41,791 bases of DNA from a virus. The notes under the pieces are model-generated. The model saw only the letters and a program-made list of their open reading frames with translations. It made no database searches and was not told the DNA's origin. Positions 1 to 7,022 of this stretch are shown here, piece after piece. Location of the stretch: positions 1 through 41,791 of IMG/VR virus record IMGVR_UViG_3300048927_000491; one strand, 5' to 3'. Both the position numbers and the translations under genes were made by a program. How positions within the stretch are numbered: position 1 is the stretch's first letter; every line of letters begins with the position of its first letter.

Positions 1-33
1 AGCGGTGAGGCTGCCGGCTGCGCGCGTTTTCAT
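1..33 (-). CDS. Start of a host protein, truncated by the window edge
   Basis: An ATG at 33-31 opens a frame that reads MKTRAAGSLTA before the window ends. A GGAG motif lies six bases upstream of the ATG. The basic, then small or hydrophobic, N-terminus could begin a signal peptide, but 11 codons are too few to judge. It lies outside the attachment repeat and so belongs to the chromosome. Bases 34-110 hold only its leader and the tRNA-distal flank. Confidence 0.45.
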   Translation of the reverse strand, partial: MKTRAAGSLTA

Positions 34-110
34 CTCGTCTCCAGACCCTTGGCCGGCCGGGCAAGGCGCCTTGTAAACGAGCTCAACGCGCTCAAGCTAA
101 GTCATTGAAA

Positions 111-127
111 TTGGTGCCGGCTACAGG
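111..127. repeat. attL core (17-bp duplicate of tRNA-Thr 3' end)
   Basis: TTGGTGCCGGCTACAGG here is identical to 41432-41448. On the minus strand it reads as the tRNA 3' part (acceptor strand plus CCA). The sequences diverge immediately on both sides, so this is the crossover identity segment left after integration. Host DNA is to the left and phage DNA to the right. Confidence 0.92.
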
Positions 128-190
128 GTTCTGATTTATGAAGCGCGCGCATAGCTTTTCTGCCGTTTGTCGAGTGCCATTTGACGAAGA

Positions 191-209
191 TGCCCCCAGG
201 GATGCCCCC
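191..209. other. Possible left arm-type sites (two TGCCCCC repeats)
   Basis: TGCCCCC occurs at 191-197 and 203-209, 12 bp apart, between attL and the first phage gene. The same heptamer occurs twice near the integrase start (41279, 41301), with a variant at 41312. Repeats flanking both ends of an attachment region and spaced by about one helical turn suit integrase or excisionase arm sites. GC-rich heptamers also arise by chance in such DNA. Confidence 0.35.
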
Positions 210-221
210 CGGGATTGCGGA

Positions 222-452
222 TTAGATGTCCGACGGGTCCGCGACGGGGCGTGAGTTTTTCCACGCCTCAATCACCGTCAGGGGCCAGCCGACACGCTGG
301 TGACTGGTCCGAAGAGGGCGTGGGAACTTGCCCTGGCCCATGAGCCGGTAGATCGTGGACCGGCTTAGGCCAGTCTCGCGCTCGACTTCGGGCCGGGGCA
401 GGAGGCGACCAATAGGTTGCGCGGCCGGTGTTTGGCCTAGGGTGTCAGACAT
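222..452 (-). CDS. AlpA-family small DNA-binding regulator
   Basis: A 76-residue protein with the AlpA/MerR-like helix-turn-helix: LLPRPEVERETGLSRSTIYRLM, then GKFPRPLR and a C-terminal W..VIEAW segment. Members act as transcription regulators or excisionase-like factors of integrative elements. Its position as the last gene of the early operon, against attL, favours a recombination-directionality role. The ATG at 452 is preferred to an in-frame TTG at 467 and overlaps the end of the methyltransferase gene by 8 bp, implying translational coupling. Confidence 0.85.
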   Translation of the reverse strand: MSDTLGQTPAAQPIGRLLPRPEVERETGLSRSTIYRLMGQGKFPRPLRTSHQRVGWPLTVIEAWKNSRPVADPSDI

Positions 453-1194
453 GTCGGGGGCTCTCAACTTGTGCCGCCTGATAGGCAGCGGTGATGCGGG
501 CGACGGCTGTCGCGAAGTGCTTTGGGTTCTTCTCGATTCCGGTGAACACGCGGCCGGCGCCGATCGCGGCGACGCCGGTGCTGCCGGTTCCCATGAACGG
601 GTCGATGATCGTGCGGCCCGAGAGATTGCGGACGATCTTCGCCATGACGTCGAGCGGCTTGACGGTGGCGTGGCCGAAGACCTTCGCCGGCATCGTGCCT
701 GCAGTCACCCAGCGATGCAGGTCGTGGTGCTCGCCGACCGGATGATAGCCGTGGTTCCAAGCGTGGATGTAGGGCTCTACGTCGGCCAGATAGTGCTTGT
801 TGCACATCGGGCTCGGGTTCTTCTTGATCCAGCCCAGCAAGCAGAAGCGCTGGTATCGCTGATTTAGATAGTCGAGCAGCTCGGGAAGCTGATCGTTGTG
901 GCAGAAGACCACGACGGCGCCCGCGCGCATCGGATTGATGATCGACAACGCGAAGCCCTGATCAAGCCCCTCCTGCACGATCATGTCAGCCCCGGTGCGG
1001 CTCTTGCGGAAGGCGCCGCCGCCCCGGTTGTCGAAACGGTACGGCGGATCCATGAACTCGGCATCGAAGAAGCCGAGGCCTGGGCGGATCGCATAGGCGT
1101 CGCCATGGTAGAGGGTGTGCGGCCCGATCCGGACCACGCCAACGTCACCGCCAGCGCTGCCCGGGTCGAGGCCTATGAAGGACGTCTGCATCAT
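445..1194 (-). CDS. DNA methyltransferase, beta-class (N4/N6) type
   Basis: A 249-residue methyltransferase. The catalytic motif DPPY is at about 49-52 and the AdoMet-binding motif FMGTGSTG at about 200-207; catalytic before cofactor motif is the beta-class order. DPPY favours adenine-N6 methylation, though the target is unknown. VKPLDVMAKIVRNLSGRTIIDPF before the cofactor loop is typical of phage DNA methylases. No restriction endonuclease is adjacent, so it is probably a phage DNA-protection enzyme. The start ATG at 1194 overlaps the upstream stop (ATGA). It lies in the early operon directly after a DndC-like gene, which may also act on DNA. Confidence 0.9.
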   Translation of the reverse strand: MMQTSFIGLDPGSAGGDVGVVRIGPHTLYHGDAYAIRPGLGFFDAEFMDPPYRFDNRGGGAFRKSRTGADMIVQEGLDQGFALSIINPMRAGAVVVFCHNDQLPELLDYLNQRYQRFCLLGWIKKNPSPMCNKHYLADVEPYIHAWNHGYHPVGEHHDLHRWVTAGTMPAKVFGHATVKPLDVMAKIVRNLSGRTIIDPFMGTGSTGVAAIGAGRVFTGIEKNPKHFATAVARITAAYQAAQVESPRHV

Positions 1195-2450
1195 GATCCG
1201 ACCAGCTCTCGGAAGAGGATGGGCTCGACACTGCCGTCATTGTTGACCCGGTCGAGCCAGACATCCGCGTTCGGCTCGTCGCCGGTCCACCCGTTCGGCC
1301 AAGTCTTCACCGCGATGAGCTCGCGGATCCGAGCCTCTTCCTCGGCGTCGATCAGGATCATGCCTGGCCGATCGAGACGCTCGGCCGCGTTGTTCACGGC
1401 CGCCTGAATCTGCAGCACGGTCTCAAGTCCCATGAGCCGCGCTTCGAAGGTGAGCGGACCCATGCGCTGCTGGTTGGACTGCAACGTGCCGTCCTTGCGG
1501 TACTGAAAGCCCGGTTGCCGCTTGCGGTGCCGTTCTTTCTTCAGCTCGAGGTAAAGACGCTTGAGGCCGAGCAGGGGGGCGAGGTGCTCCCAACCGGGGA
1601 GGGCAAGGACCGCCGCCAGTGCACCGTCATGCGCGATCAGATTGCAGCCGGTGCAGCCCGTCCGCATGTCCTCTACGCCGCCGTAGCCATCAGCGATCAT
1701 CGGGGTCGGCCAGGCGCCGAACTCGGCCATCGGCGCGAAGACCTTGAGCCAGTCCCACACCATGCAGAGCGTCCAATGATCGATCGGCGCGAAGGTGTCG
1801 CTCAGCTCGCCGGGCAGGTCGGTCTGTAGCCACCCTTGACCGCATTCGGCACCATTGCGCGCGCAGGAAAGATTAATGCGATCGTCGCGGGTCTTCGACT
1901 CACCCCGGCGAACACCGGTCAGCGTCAGGACGCGACCATCTACACCGGCGAGCAGCTCGCCGATCGCCGCGGTCATCGGTTCCACCTTGATCTGCGGGGT
2001 GCACCAGCGGAACGTGTTCGACGGCGGCGGGACGCCGCGGCCGAGCATGTAGACGAAGAACCGCTCGTCCATCGGGGCGCAAACTTCGACGACGCGGATA
2101 CCCATCGCACGCAGGCGAGCCATCATTTCGCGCGCCGCAGCCTGCAGCGGAGGTAGCTCCATGCGGGTGTCCGCATACATAACGGTGATTGATAGTGGTC
2201 GAGGCAGCGCGCCTAGTTCTAGGAGCGTGATGATGACGGAAACGACAGTGGAGCTGTCTTTTCCGCCAGAGTAGGCGAACACCCAATGATCGTAGCCATA
2301 CGCGTGCGCCAGCATGTTCTGGACGGTCCGCGCGACGCACTCGCCAACAGGCATGGCGGAGCCTTGCCCAGAGAACAGGCTGATCTGGGCGCGAGGCTTG
2401 TAACCGACGCTTGCGCCGGCCGCCGCGAGCACGTTGCCGAGTTCAAGCAT
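1191..2450 (-). CDS. DndC/PAPS-reductase-family ATP-pyrophosphatase
   Basis: A 419-residue protein of the adenine-nucleotide alpha-hydrolase fold. The PP-loop SGGKDS is at about 61-66, followed by YADT, RWCTPQIK (C150) and GVRRGES at about 179-185. Cysteines at about 196, 203, 266 and 269 (GCTGC) could hold an iron-sulfur cluster, as in DndC sulfurtransferases. Family members reduce PAPS or move sulfur onto DNA or tRNA; which applies here is not visible. No DndA, B, D or E neighbour is present. The frame runs 57 codons further upstream, but that part is antisense-like and overlaps the PcfJ gene. The ATG at 2450 gives the usual 8-bp overlap. Confidence 0.82.
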   Translation of the reverse strand: MLELGNVLAAAGASVGYKPRAQISLFSGQGSAMPVGECVARTVQNMLAHAYGYDHWVFAYSGGKDSSTVVSVIITLLELGALPRPLSITVMYADTRMELPPLQAAAREMMARLRAMGIRVVEVCAPMDERFFVYMLGRGVPPPSNTFRWCTPQIKVEPMTAAIGELLAGVDGRVLTLTGVRRGESKTRDDRINLSCARNGAECGQGWLQTDLPGELSDTFAPIDHWTLCMVWDWLKVFAPMAEFGAWPTPMIADGYGGVEDMRTGCTGCNLIAHDGALAAVLALPGWEHLAPLLGLKRLYLELKKERHRKRQPGFQYRKDGTLQSNQQRMGPLTFEARLMGLETVLQIQAAVNNAAERLDRPGMILIDAEEEARIRELIAVKTWPNGWTGDEPNADVWLDRVNNDGSVEPILFRELVGS

Positions 2451-3432
2451 TGGCCGTCTCCCGAGCTGCCGCCTGGAAGCGCTTGGCTGCCTTGTACACA
2501 AAGGCCGCCGGCTTCCCGTTGGCGAAGCCTGCGAGCTGGCGGATGCCGGTGACCTTGCTGAACTCCAGCGTGGCCAGTCGGCGTTCCTGGTTGCGGATCG
2601 AGTAGATGGAGCAGCGGCCATCGATGATGTCGCGCAGGTAGCTCGCCACGCAGTGGCGCATCATGCGACCTTCTTCGATCACGGCTGCGGGCGTGCTCAG
2701 CTTGACGAAGTGCAGGCCTTCCTGGCGCCACTCGTCGGGCAGGTCGGAGAAATCCACGACGGTGGACGCTTGGATGCCACCGCCGAGTACGAGCATCTGC
2801 TTTTCGGTCGCAAGGCGATCGTGCCAGAGCTGGGTTTCGGCCATGGCCTTGTCCCACGACCAGCGCTCGTTGCCGGGGTTGGAGACGAGGAAGTCGACCA
2901 CGGCGGCCACTTCGCTTGCCTCGGGCAGATGACGGCTGATCTCACGCGCGGCCCAAGCGAACGGCAGCGAGGCGACCTGAACGCGGCGGTTCTGGACTTC
3001 GTGCCATGTGCCGAGCCGGGAAAGCCAGGTGCGTTGCGCGCCAGGCTTGCCGGGGATCGCGAGCGCGAGTGGCGACGGGTCCAAATGCGCAAGGCGGTAA
3101 ATGGTCGGACGGCAGTTCGGTGAGAGGGCGAAGCCCTGCAGGCGCCGCAGCGGGGTTGGCAATTGGACAGCGGCCATGACGTTGCGCAGGCGCTCGCCGC
3201 GTTCGATGGGCCCGCCAACACGCATCGCGACGTAGAGGTGATCGGACCTTGTCGACTGAGCGGCGCCGAGCGCGCACGCCAGTACCGGCGCTTGGGTCAG
3301 GTAGTCGATTGCGAGCGGGTGCAGCTTGGCGATGAACTCCGCTTGCGGGTGCAGGCCTTGGTTCGGGAACAGCTTTCGTGCTCGGGTGATGACATCGCGC
3401 CGCCAATCGTCAGTGAGCTTCCAATCGGGCAT
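2443..3432 (-). CDS. PcfJ-domain protein
   Basis: A 329-residue protein. Its C-terminal part (about 257-320) carries the PcfJ signature: MMRHCVASY, then GRCSIYSIR, ATLEF and RQLAGFANG. PcfJ-like proteins are found on conjugative plasmids and phages; their biochemical role is not established. The N-terminal 200 residues are rich in Trp and Arg (WKLTDDWRRDV; WHEVQNRRVQVASLPFAWAAREI) and I do not recognise a domain there. The start at 3432 is chosen over an upstream Pro/Ala-rich extension that looks non-coding. It is translationally coupled to the DndC-like gene, hinting at a joint function. Confidence 0.75.
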   Translation of the reverse strand: MPDWKLTDDWRRDVITRARKLFPNQGLHPQAEFIAKLHPLAIDYLTQAPVLACALGAAQSTRSDHLYVAMRVGGPIERGERLRNVMAAVQLPTPLRRLQGFALSPNCRPTIYRLAHLDPSPLALAIPGKPGAQRTWLSRLGTWHEVQNRRVQVASLPFAWAAREISRHLPEASEVAAVVDFLVSNPGNERWSWDKAMAETQLWHDRLATEKQMLVLGGGIQASTVVDFSDLPDEWRQEGLHFVKLSTPAAVIEEGRMMRHCVASYLRDIIDGRCSIYSIRNQERRLATLEFSKVTGIRQLAGFANGKPAAFVYKAAKRFQAAARETANA

Positions 3433-3436
3433 GGGT

Positions 3437-3835
3437 CTACCTGCGTGGGGCGGCGGGCGCGCGGGAGGCGCTGCCTGCGGAGGATTGGCGGGAGTGGGCG
3501 GCGGAGGGCAGCGGGCTGCATTTGGCGGGGCGGCTGACCGGATGGACCGGTACCTTCCGGACAAGGTACCCGCGTGCCGTCAACTCGGCGGCGAGCGCCT
3601 CATCCGAGGCTTGCTTCACAGCCGGGTGACAAAGGCGGATGTTGCGCTTCCGCCCCGCGATGCGAGTGATGTAGCCGAAACCTTCGAGAGCGCTGATGAT
3701 GCGCGCGATCTCGCCAGTGCCACAACCTACCGCCTCGGCGAGTTCGACCGTGTTCGGGCTCGCGCGGCCGGCGGCGATCTCGTCCTCGATAAAGGCGAGC
3801 GCCGCGGCTTGCTTCTCGGTCACGCCGACCCGCAT
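3437..3835 (-). CDS. Winged-helix DNA-binding protein (LexA-N/MarR-like)
   Basis: A 132-residue protein. Residues 1-70 (VTEKQAAALAFIEDEI, then PNTVELAEAVGCGTGEIARIISALEGFGYI) match a winged helix like the LexA N-terminus. A linker and a low-complexity Ser/Ala/Pro/Arg tail follow, without a protease domain, so it is not a self-cleaving repressor. The start ATG shares a base with the stop of the ASCH gene (TGATG), and the stop lies 4 bp before the PcfJ start. A regulator of the downstream modification-type genes is plausible but inferred. Confidence 0.72.
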   Translation of the reverse strand: MRVGVTEKQAAALAFIEDEIAAGRASPNTVELAEAVGCGTGEIARIISALEGFGYITRIAGRKRNIRLCHPAVKQASDEALAAELTARGYLVRKVPVHPVSRPAKCSPLPSAAHSRQSSAGSASRAPAAPRR

Positions 3836-4347
3836 CAAAGTGCTCCCGCCAGCTGCGGCTCGGGCCAGTTCCAGAACTGCTGCGAACCGGGCATGGGCAC
3901 GGGGGCGAGCCACAGTTCGGGGTCGAGCATCGGCCAAGTCCAGACCGCGTGCTTGTCGCGGCTGCTGTCGTTCACGCGGGGCACGCCCAGCTCTTCGGCG
4001 ATCTCCTCTGCGGCGCGCGGTGCGCCGAGCACGACGGTGCCGACGCCGGCGCCGAGGTGCAGCGGCTCTTCGCTGGGCAACCAGGCGCGATCGAGGATCG
4101 GGAGTGCCTTGCCCGCGTCCAGGCATGTCTCGACAACGGCGGGGGGCTGGTTGCGCTTCTCCGGGCCGTCGCGCAGCAGGCAGAAGAGGTCGACTACCTC
4201 GGACTGGTCGATCTTGCGCTTGGCGGCATGGATCACGATGCGCTGGCCGATCATGGCCGTGGGCGGGAGCCAGCGGCGGAACTCGTACGGCTTGGCGCCG
4301 GCGACGATCAGCGAGGCCCACGGCTGTAGGACGGTGAGCGCCTTCAT
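3835..4347 (-). CDS. ASCH-domain protein
   Basis: A 170-residue protein beginning LTVLQPWASLIVAGAKPYEFR, the diagnostic N-terminal strand-helix-strand of ASCH domains, followed by RIVIHAAK and later GTVVLGAP. ASCH proteins have a PUA-like fold and bind RNA or modified nucleotides; some cleave RNA or act on modified bases. No catalytic assignment is possible from sequence. It shares an operon with the PcfJ, DndC-like and methyltransferase genes, so recognition of modified nucleic acid is an attractive guess. It is coupled to a 39-codon gene upstream (ATGA). Confidence 0.85.
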   Translation of the reverse strand: MKALTVLQPWASLIVAGAKPYEFRRWLPPTAMIGQRIVIHAAKRKIDQSEVVDLFCLLRDGPEKRNQPPAVVETCLDAGKALPILDRAWLPSEEPLHLGAGVGTVVLGAPRAAEEIAEELGVPRVNDSSRDKHAVWTWPMLDPELWLAPVPMPGSQQFWNWPEPQLAGAL

Positions 4348-4463
4348 GCGCCGAGCACCCGATTGGCGAGGAAGTAGAGGTGCGGCAGCAGGATCAGCGC
4401 CGCGGCGCCGGACAGGCTGACCGAGCGAAAGCCGATCTCGTGGAAGTGGTAGGCGTCTTCCAT
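4344..4463 (-). CDS. 39-residue membrane microprotein
   Basis: The short frame reads MEDAYHFHEIGF, then a hydrophobic stretch (SLSGAAALILLPHLYFLANRVLGA) long enough for one membrane helix. The leader AGGAGCGTCCCC ATG supplies a strong Shine-Dalgarno, and the stop overlaps the ASCH start (ATGA). Spacing and ribosome site support a real gene despite its size. Function unknown. Confidence 0.6.
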   Translation of the reverse strand: MEDAYHFHEIGFRSVSLSGAAALILLPHLYFLANRVLGA

Positions 4464-4473
4464 GGGGACGCTC

Positions 4474-4671
4474 CTAGCGGTGGTCGCTCTTCGCGCTGGC
4501 GAGCGCGTGGGCGACGATGAAGGGGATGGCGATCAGGGCGGCGATCAGCAGCAGGACGCGCGTGGCGGCCTTGACTGTGATGTCGAGCCGGCGATCGCCC
4601 ATGGCGCTCGGTGTGCAGCGGCGGCAGCTGCAGGCGATCGAGTGGACGGAGCGGGTGTTGACGCGGCGCAT
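4474..4671 (-). CDS. 65-residue single-pass membrane protein
   Basis: The N-terminal half is basic with a cysteine cluster (CSCRRC at about 14-19). The C-terminal half has one membrane segment (VLLLIAALIAIPFIVAHAL, about 40-58). The ATG at 4671 lies 3 bp after the GapR-like gene. An internal ATG (MGDRR) would remove the cysteines. No family recognised; typical of small phage early proteins. Confidence 0.5.
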   Translation of the reverse strand: MRRVNTRSVHSIACSCRRCTPSAMGDRRLDITVKAATRVLLLIAALIAIPFIVAHALASAKSDHR

Positions 4672-4673
4672 GG

Positions 4674-4910
4674 TCAGCTCAGGCCCAACGCAGCGCGATA
4701 GGTGTCCAGGAGCATGTCCATTTCCTTGCGATCGTCCGGGTTCATCTTCCGGAGACGCACGATCTGGCGCATGATCTTGGTATCGTAGCCGACGGCTCTT
4801 GCCTCGGCGTAGACGTCCTTCACGTCGTCGCTGATGCCCTTCTTCTCTTCCTCGAGGCGTTCGACGCGCTCGATCAGCAGGCGGAGGCGATCGTCTGTTG
4901 TGGTGGCCAT
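4674..4910 (-). CDS. GapR-like (DUF2312) nucleoid protein
   Basis: A 78-residue protein containing the whole GapR/DUF2312 core: DRLRLLIERVERLEEEKKGI, DVYAEARAVGYD and MRQIVRLRKMNPDDR. GapR in Caulobacter binds overtwisted, AT-rich DNA ahead of polymerases and helps topoisomerases. The length matches cellular GapR (about 80-90). A phage copy could assist phage replication or compete with host GapR. The start at 4910 has AAGGGA upstream; an 18-codon upstream extension lacks similarity and was dropped. Confidence 0.88.
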   Translation of the reverse strand: MATTTDDRLRLLIERVERLEEEKKGISDDVKDVYAEARAVGYDTKIMRQIVRLRKMNPDDRKEMDMLLDTYRAALGLS

Positions 4911-4921
4911 GGGTGGTCCCT

Positions 4922-5116
4922 TCAGAACATCATGATTTGCGGGTCGGGGTTCGACGTGATCCACTCGGCGCGTTCCAGCCGCGCTGCATCGAGGGCCTGC
5001 ACCGCTTCGGTGTGCTCGGCCTCGATGGCGCGCAGGCGCTCTGCCGCGCGGCGCACGCGGCGCTCGGCGAGGCGGACAAGCTCCTCGTGGGCATCAAGGG
5101 TGGGCAGGAGCGGCAC
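4922..5116 (-). CDS. Small helical protein, 64 residues
   Basis: It starts with GTG at 5116, 3 bp after the preceding stop. It is almost entirely predicted helix, with Glu/Arg/Ala heptads (EELVRLAERRVRRAAERLRA), so probably a coiled coil, and it ends NPDPQIMMF. The tight spacing to both neighbours supports expression from the early operon. No homologous family recognised. Confidence 0.5.
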   Translation of the reverse strand: MPLLPTLDAHEELVRLAERRVRRAAERLRAIEAEHTEAVQALDAARLERAEWITSNPDPQIMMF

Positions 5117-5119
5117 GGG

Positions 5120-5533
5120 TCAGAGTGCGATCAGATGCCTGGTTTGCGAAAGCAGGCTGGCCGCGCCGAGCAGAACCATCACCGCCAGAAGCATCGGAAA
5201 CACATGCCGCCCGACGCGCTCGGCGCGGGCGATGCCGGCCAAGCGCTGCGCGTGGCGGCGGTCATCCTCGTCCATGTCGAGCATCTCGGCCGCATCCAGT
5301 TGGGAGGCGACGCCGATGCGGGTGGCGAAGGCGCCGGCGGCGTTGTGGTGGCCGGGCAGGTCGATCGCGCAGTCTTCGCAGAAGGCGTAGCCGGTGCCGT
5401 CGATGAACTCGATCGACCAGCCCTGCGGCAGCTGCTCGGTCAAGCTGTGCTCGTTGATCTCGCAGCAGGTGCAGATGAATACGCAGGGCTGCAGCGGCAT
5501 GCTGTCGGAGGTGCTGATCTTGTCGTGACGCAT
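5120..5533 (-). CDS. Cysteine-pair protein with C-terminal membrane anchor
   Basis: A 137-residue protein. CTCC near residue 22 and CEDC near residue 52 could coordinate one zinc. A middle acidic part (DMDEDD) follows, then a C-terminal hydrophobic helix (VFPMLLAVMVLLGAASLL). It would be a tail-anchored zinc protein facing the cytoplasm. GAGGAGCC lies just upstream of the ATG. Function unknown. The 115 bp between its start and the ogr-like gene hold only this leader and a weak 5-bp hairpin. Confidence 0.6.
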   Translation of the reverse strand: MRHDKISTSDSMPLQPCVFICTCCEINEHSLTEQLPQGWSIEFIDGTGYAFCEDCAIDLPGHHNAAGAFATRIGVASQLDAAEMLDMDEDDRRHAQRLAGIARAERVGRHVFPMLLAVMVLLGAASLLSQTRHLIAL

Positions 5534-5648
5534 GGGAAAGGCTCCTCGAAAGAAGGCAAAGTTCGGGCGTTCCCGGAAGCGAGCCGGGCTGGGTTCAGTC
5601 GGGGGTGAGCGGTCGGCCCGGTGGCTGTCAGGTCACGGGGCCGTCAGG

Positions 5649-5957
5649 TCAGGTCGGCACGGTGCTGGCGGCCGGCTTGGGAGCCGGACCGTTGTCGTTC
5701 GCCGAATCGTCGTTCGCCGCCGCGCCGTGCCACTGGGTGAGCGGCAGGACGTGGAGCGGCTTGGGGAAGCGGCTTGGCTTGATCGCGCGCACGGCCACCA
5801 TTTCGATGACGAAAGTGTGCCCGCACGCATCGGGATTGCGGCAGTGGTAGTAAAGCTCGCGGAAGAGCGGGCTGCTCTTCCCGTTCGAGCGGCAGAATGC
5901 GCGGCCCCCGCAGGCCGGGCAGGTAACGTGTGGCAGCTGGTTCGGACGGCCCGACAT
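5649..5957 (-). CDS. ogr: Ogr/Delta-like late transcription activator
   Basis: A 102-residue zinc-finger protein. Residues 11-50 match Ogr/Delta of P2/P4: CPACG, RSNGKSSPLFRELYYHC and CGHTF. Cysteines 13, 16, 39 and 45 form CX2C...CX5C; P2 Ogr has CX4C in the second pair. Ogr recruits host RNA polymerase to P2 late promoters by binding an upstream dyad with 12-bp spacing. Three such dyads occur in this prophage. The C-terminal tail is disordered (NDDSANDNGPAPKPA). The start overlaps the upstream stop. Encoded in the early operon, as expected for an early-to-late switch protein. Confidence 0.9.
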   Translation of the reverse strand: MSGRPNQLPHVTCPACGGRAFCRSNGKSSPLFRELYYHCRNPDACGHTFVIEMVAVRAIKPSRFPKPLHVLPLTQWHGAAANDDSANDNGPAPKPAASTVPT

Positions 5958-6448
5958 CAGTTGTGATCCCCCGTGGCTTCGGCCCTGATCCCATTACCGG
6001 GCAGAAGTGCTTTCAGGAGACCGAGCAAGCGCGGGAACAGGACATCCGCCTCCTCTATCTCGACCATGGCGCGGTAGACCTGCGCCGGGGTGGCGCCGGC
6101 CTGTGCCGCTTGTAAGACGTGGGCCCAGGCGTCGCCGCATTCGCGCACGATGGTGGACAGATGGTTCAGCAGCTCGACGCGGCACGCGACGGGTTCGGAA
6201 CACGCCGCCTGGATTTGCCGCTCGTAGCTTTCGAAGATCGGCGCATAGCCGCCGCCGGCCTTAAGAAAGGCCATGTCGAGCGCGAAGCACTTCTCGATCG
6301 TGGGGATCGGGCTCTTGTCGCTCTCGGTGTAGTAGCGTGCCTCTCGCACGCTCACGCCGGTGATCTGCCGCACCTGCTCAATGCCGATCAGGTCGGCGAT
6401 GACCTTGATCGCCGTGGAGAAGGTCATGGGTTCGCGCGGCTTCGTCAT
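5957..6448 (-). CDS. Phage early protein in CII-like position
   Basis: A 163-residue protein. The N-terminal part (FSTAIKVIADLIGIEQVRQITGVSVREARYYTESDKSPIPTIEKCFALD) resembles a DNA-binding helix bundle seen in phage regulators. The remainder is helical and I do not recognise it. It lies two genes downstream of the Cro-like gene, where temperate phages often place an establishment regulator. The start at 6448 overlaps the zinc protein's stop by ATGA, and its stop overlaps the ogr start. Regulatory function is inferred from position. Confidence 0.55.
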   Translation of the reverse strand: MTKPREPMTFSTAIKVIADLIGIEQVRQITGVSVREARYYTESDKSPIPTIEKCFALDMAFLKAGGGYAPIFESYERQIQAACSEPVACRVELLNHLSTIVRECGDAWAHVLQAAQAGATPAQVYRAMVEIEEADVLFPRLLGLLKALLPGNGIRAEATGDHN

Positions 6449-6702
6449 GCCCGCCGCGCCTTCCACTCGGTGAAGGCTGCGGCATGCGTCGGACACAGAT
6501 CCTTGTCCGGTGCGGGCGACGTTGTGCACCGATCGCAAATCGGCTCGGAGCAGGTGCCCGAAGAATGCACGGTCCCTTCCACCATCTTCCAGTCGCAGAG
6601 AAGTGTCGCACGCTGGCCGCACCGGCATCGTTGGTGCGCCCGCCGTGGACCGCAGACGATGGCGCGTGTGCCGTTGGGCAAGGTGACGTGCTCGCACGCC
6701 AT
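6445..6702 (-). CDS. Small zinc-binding protein
   Basis: An 85-residue protein with cysteine pairs: CRCGQRATLLCDW, then CSEPICDRC and CPTH. They probably hold one or two zinc ions. The ATG at 6702 overlaps the Cro-like stop. The longer frame adds 14 residues that lie inside the upstream gene. Similar short zinc proteins are common in phage early regions. Function unknown. Confidence 0.6.
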   Translation of the reverse strand: MACEHVTLPNGTRAIVCGPRRAHQRCRCGQRATLLCDWKMVEGTVHSSGTCSEPICDRCTTSPAPDKDLCPTHAAAFTEWKARRA

Positions 6703-7013
6703 CACGCGGCGTCCCTTGCTTGCGTTCCGGCCTGCGGATTGCAAGCGACGGTTGAATCAGTTTCTTCTACTTCGATCGGCACGCCTGAGGCGGGCAGCGT
6801 AGAGGGGTAAAGGTCAGGGCGGAGATGGTGACGGGACACGCCGGTCTCCGCTTCAATGCGAAGGACGTATTCGGCGGGGACCCTCTTGGAGCTTTGCAGC
6901 CACTTCCAGACTGCAGGCTGTCCAACGCCGCAAAGGCGCGCCATCGCGGACTGAGAACCTGCGGTTTCGACAGCCAGCTGAAGGGCCTCGAACGGAGTTA
7001 AGGCATCGGACAT
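6702..7013 (-). CDS. YdaS/Cro-like repressor
   Basis: A 103-residue protein. FEALQLAVETAGSQSAMARLCGVGQPAVWKWL followed by KRVPAEYVLRIEAETGVSRHHLRPDLYP is the YdaS/Cro helix-turn-helix pattern. It is the first gene leftward from the CI/Cro control region and heads the early operon, so it should act as Cro. The ATG lies 10 bp from the palindromic operator. YdaS is sometimes called an antitoxin, but no YdaT partner is present. The acidic/Ala tail looks disordered. Confidence 0.85.
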   Translation of the reverse strand: MSDALTPFEALQLAVETAGSQSAMARLCGVGQPAVWKWLQSSKRVPAEYVLRIEAETGVSRHHLRPDLYPSTLPASGVPIEVEETDSTVACNPQAGTQARDAA

Positions 7014-7022
7014 ACCCGCTTT

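Noticed and set aside
6702-7013. YdaS as a toxin-antitoxin antitoxin
   Set aside because: No YdaT-like toxin is adjacent. Position at the head of the early operon and divergence from CI make it a Cro.
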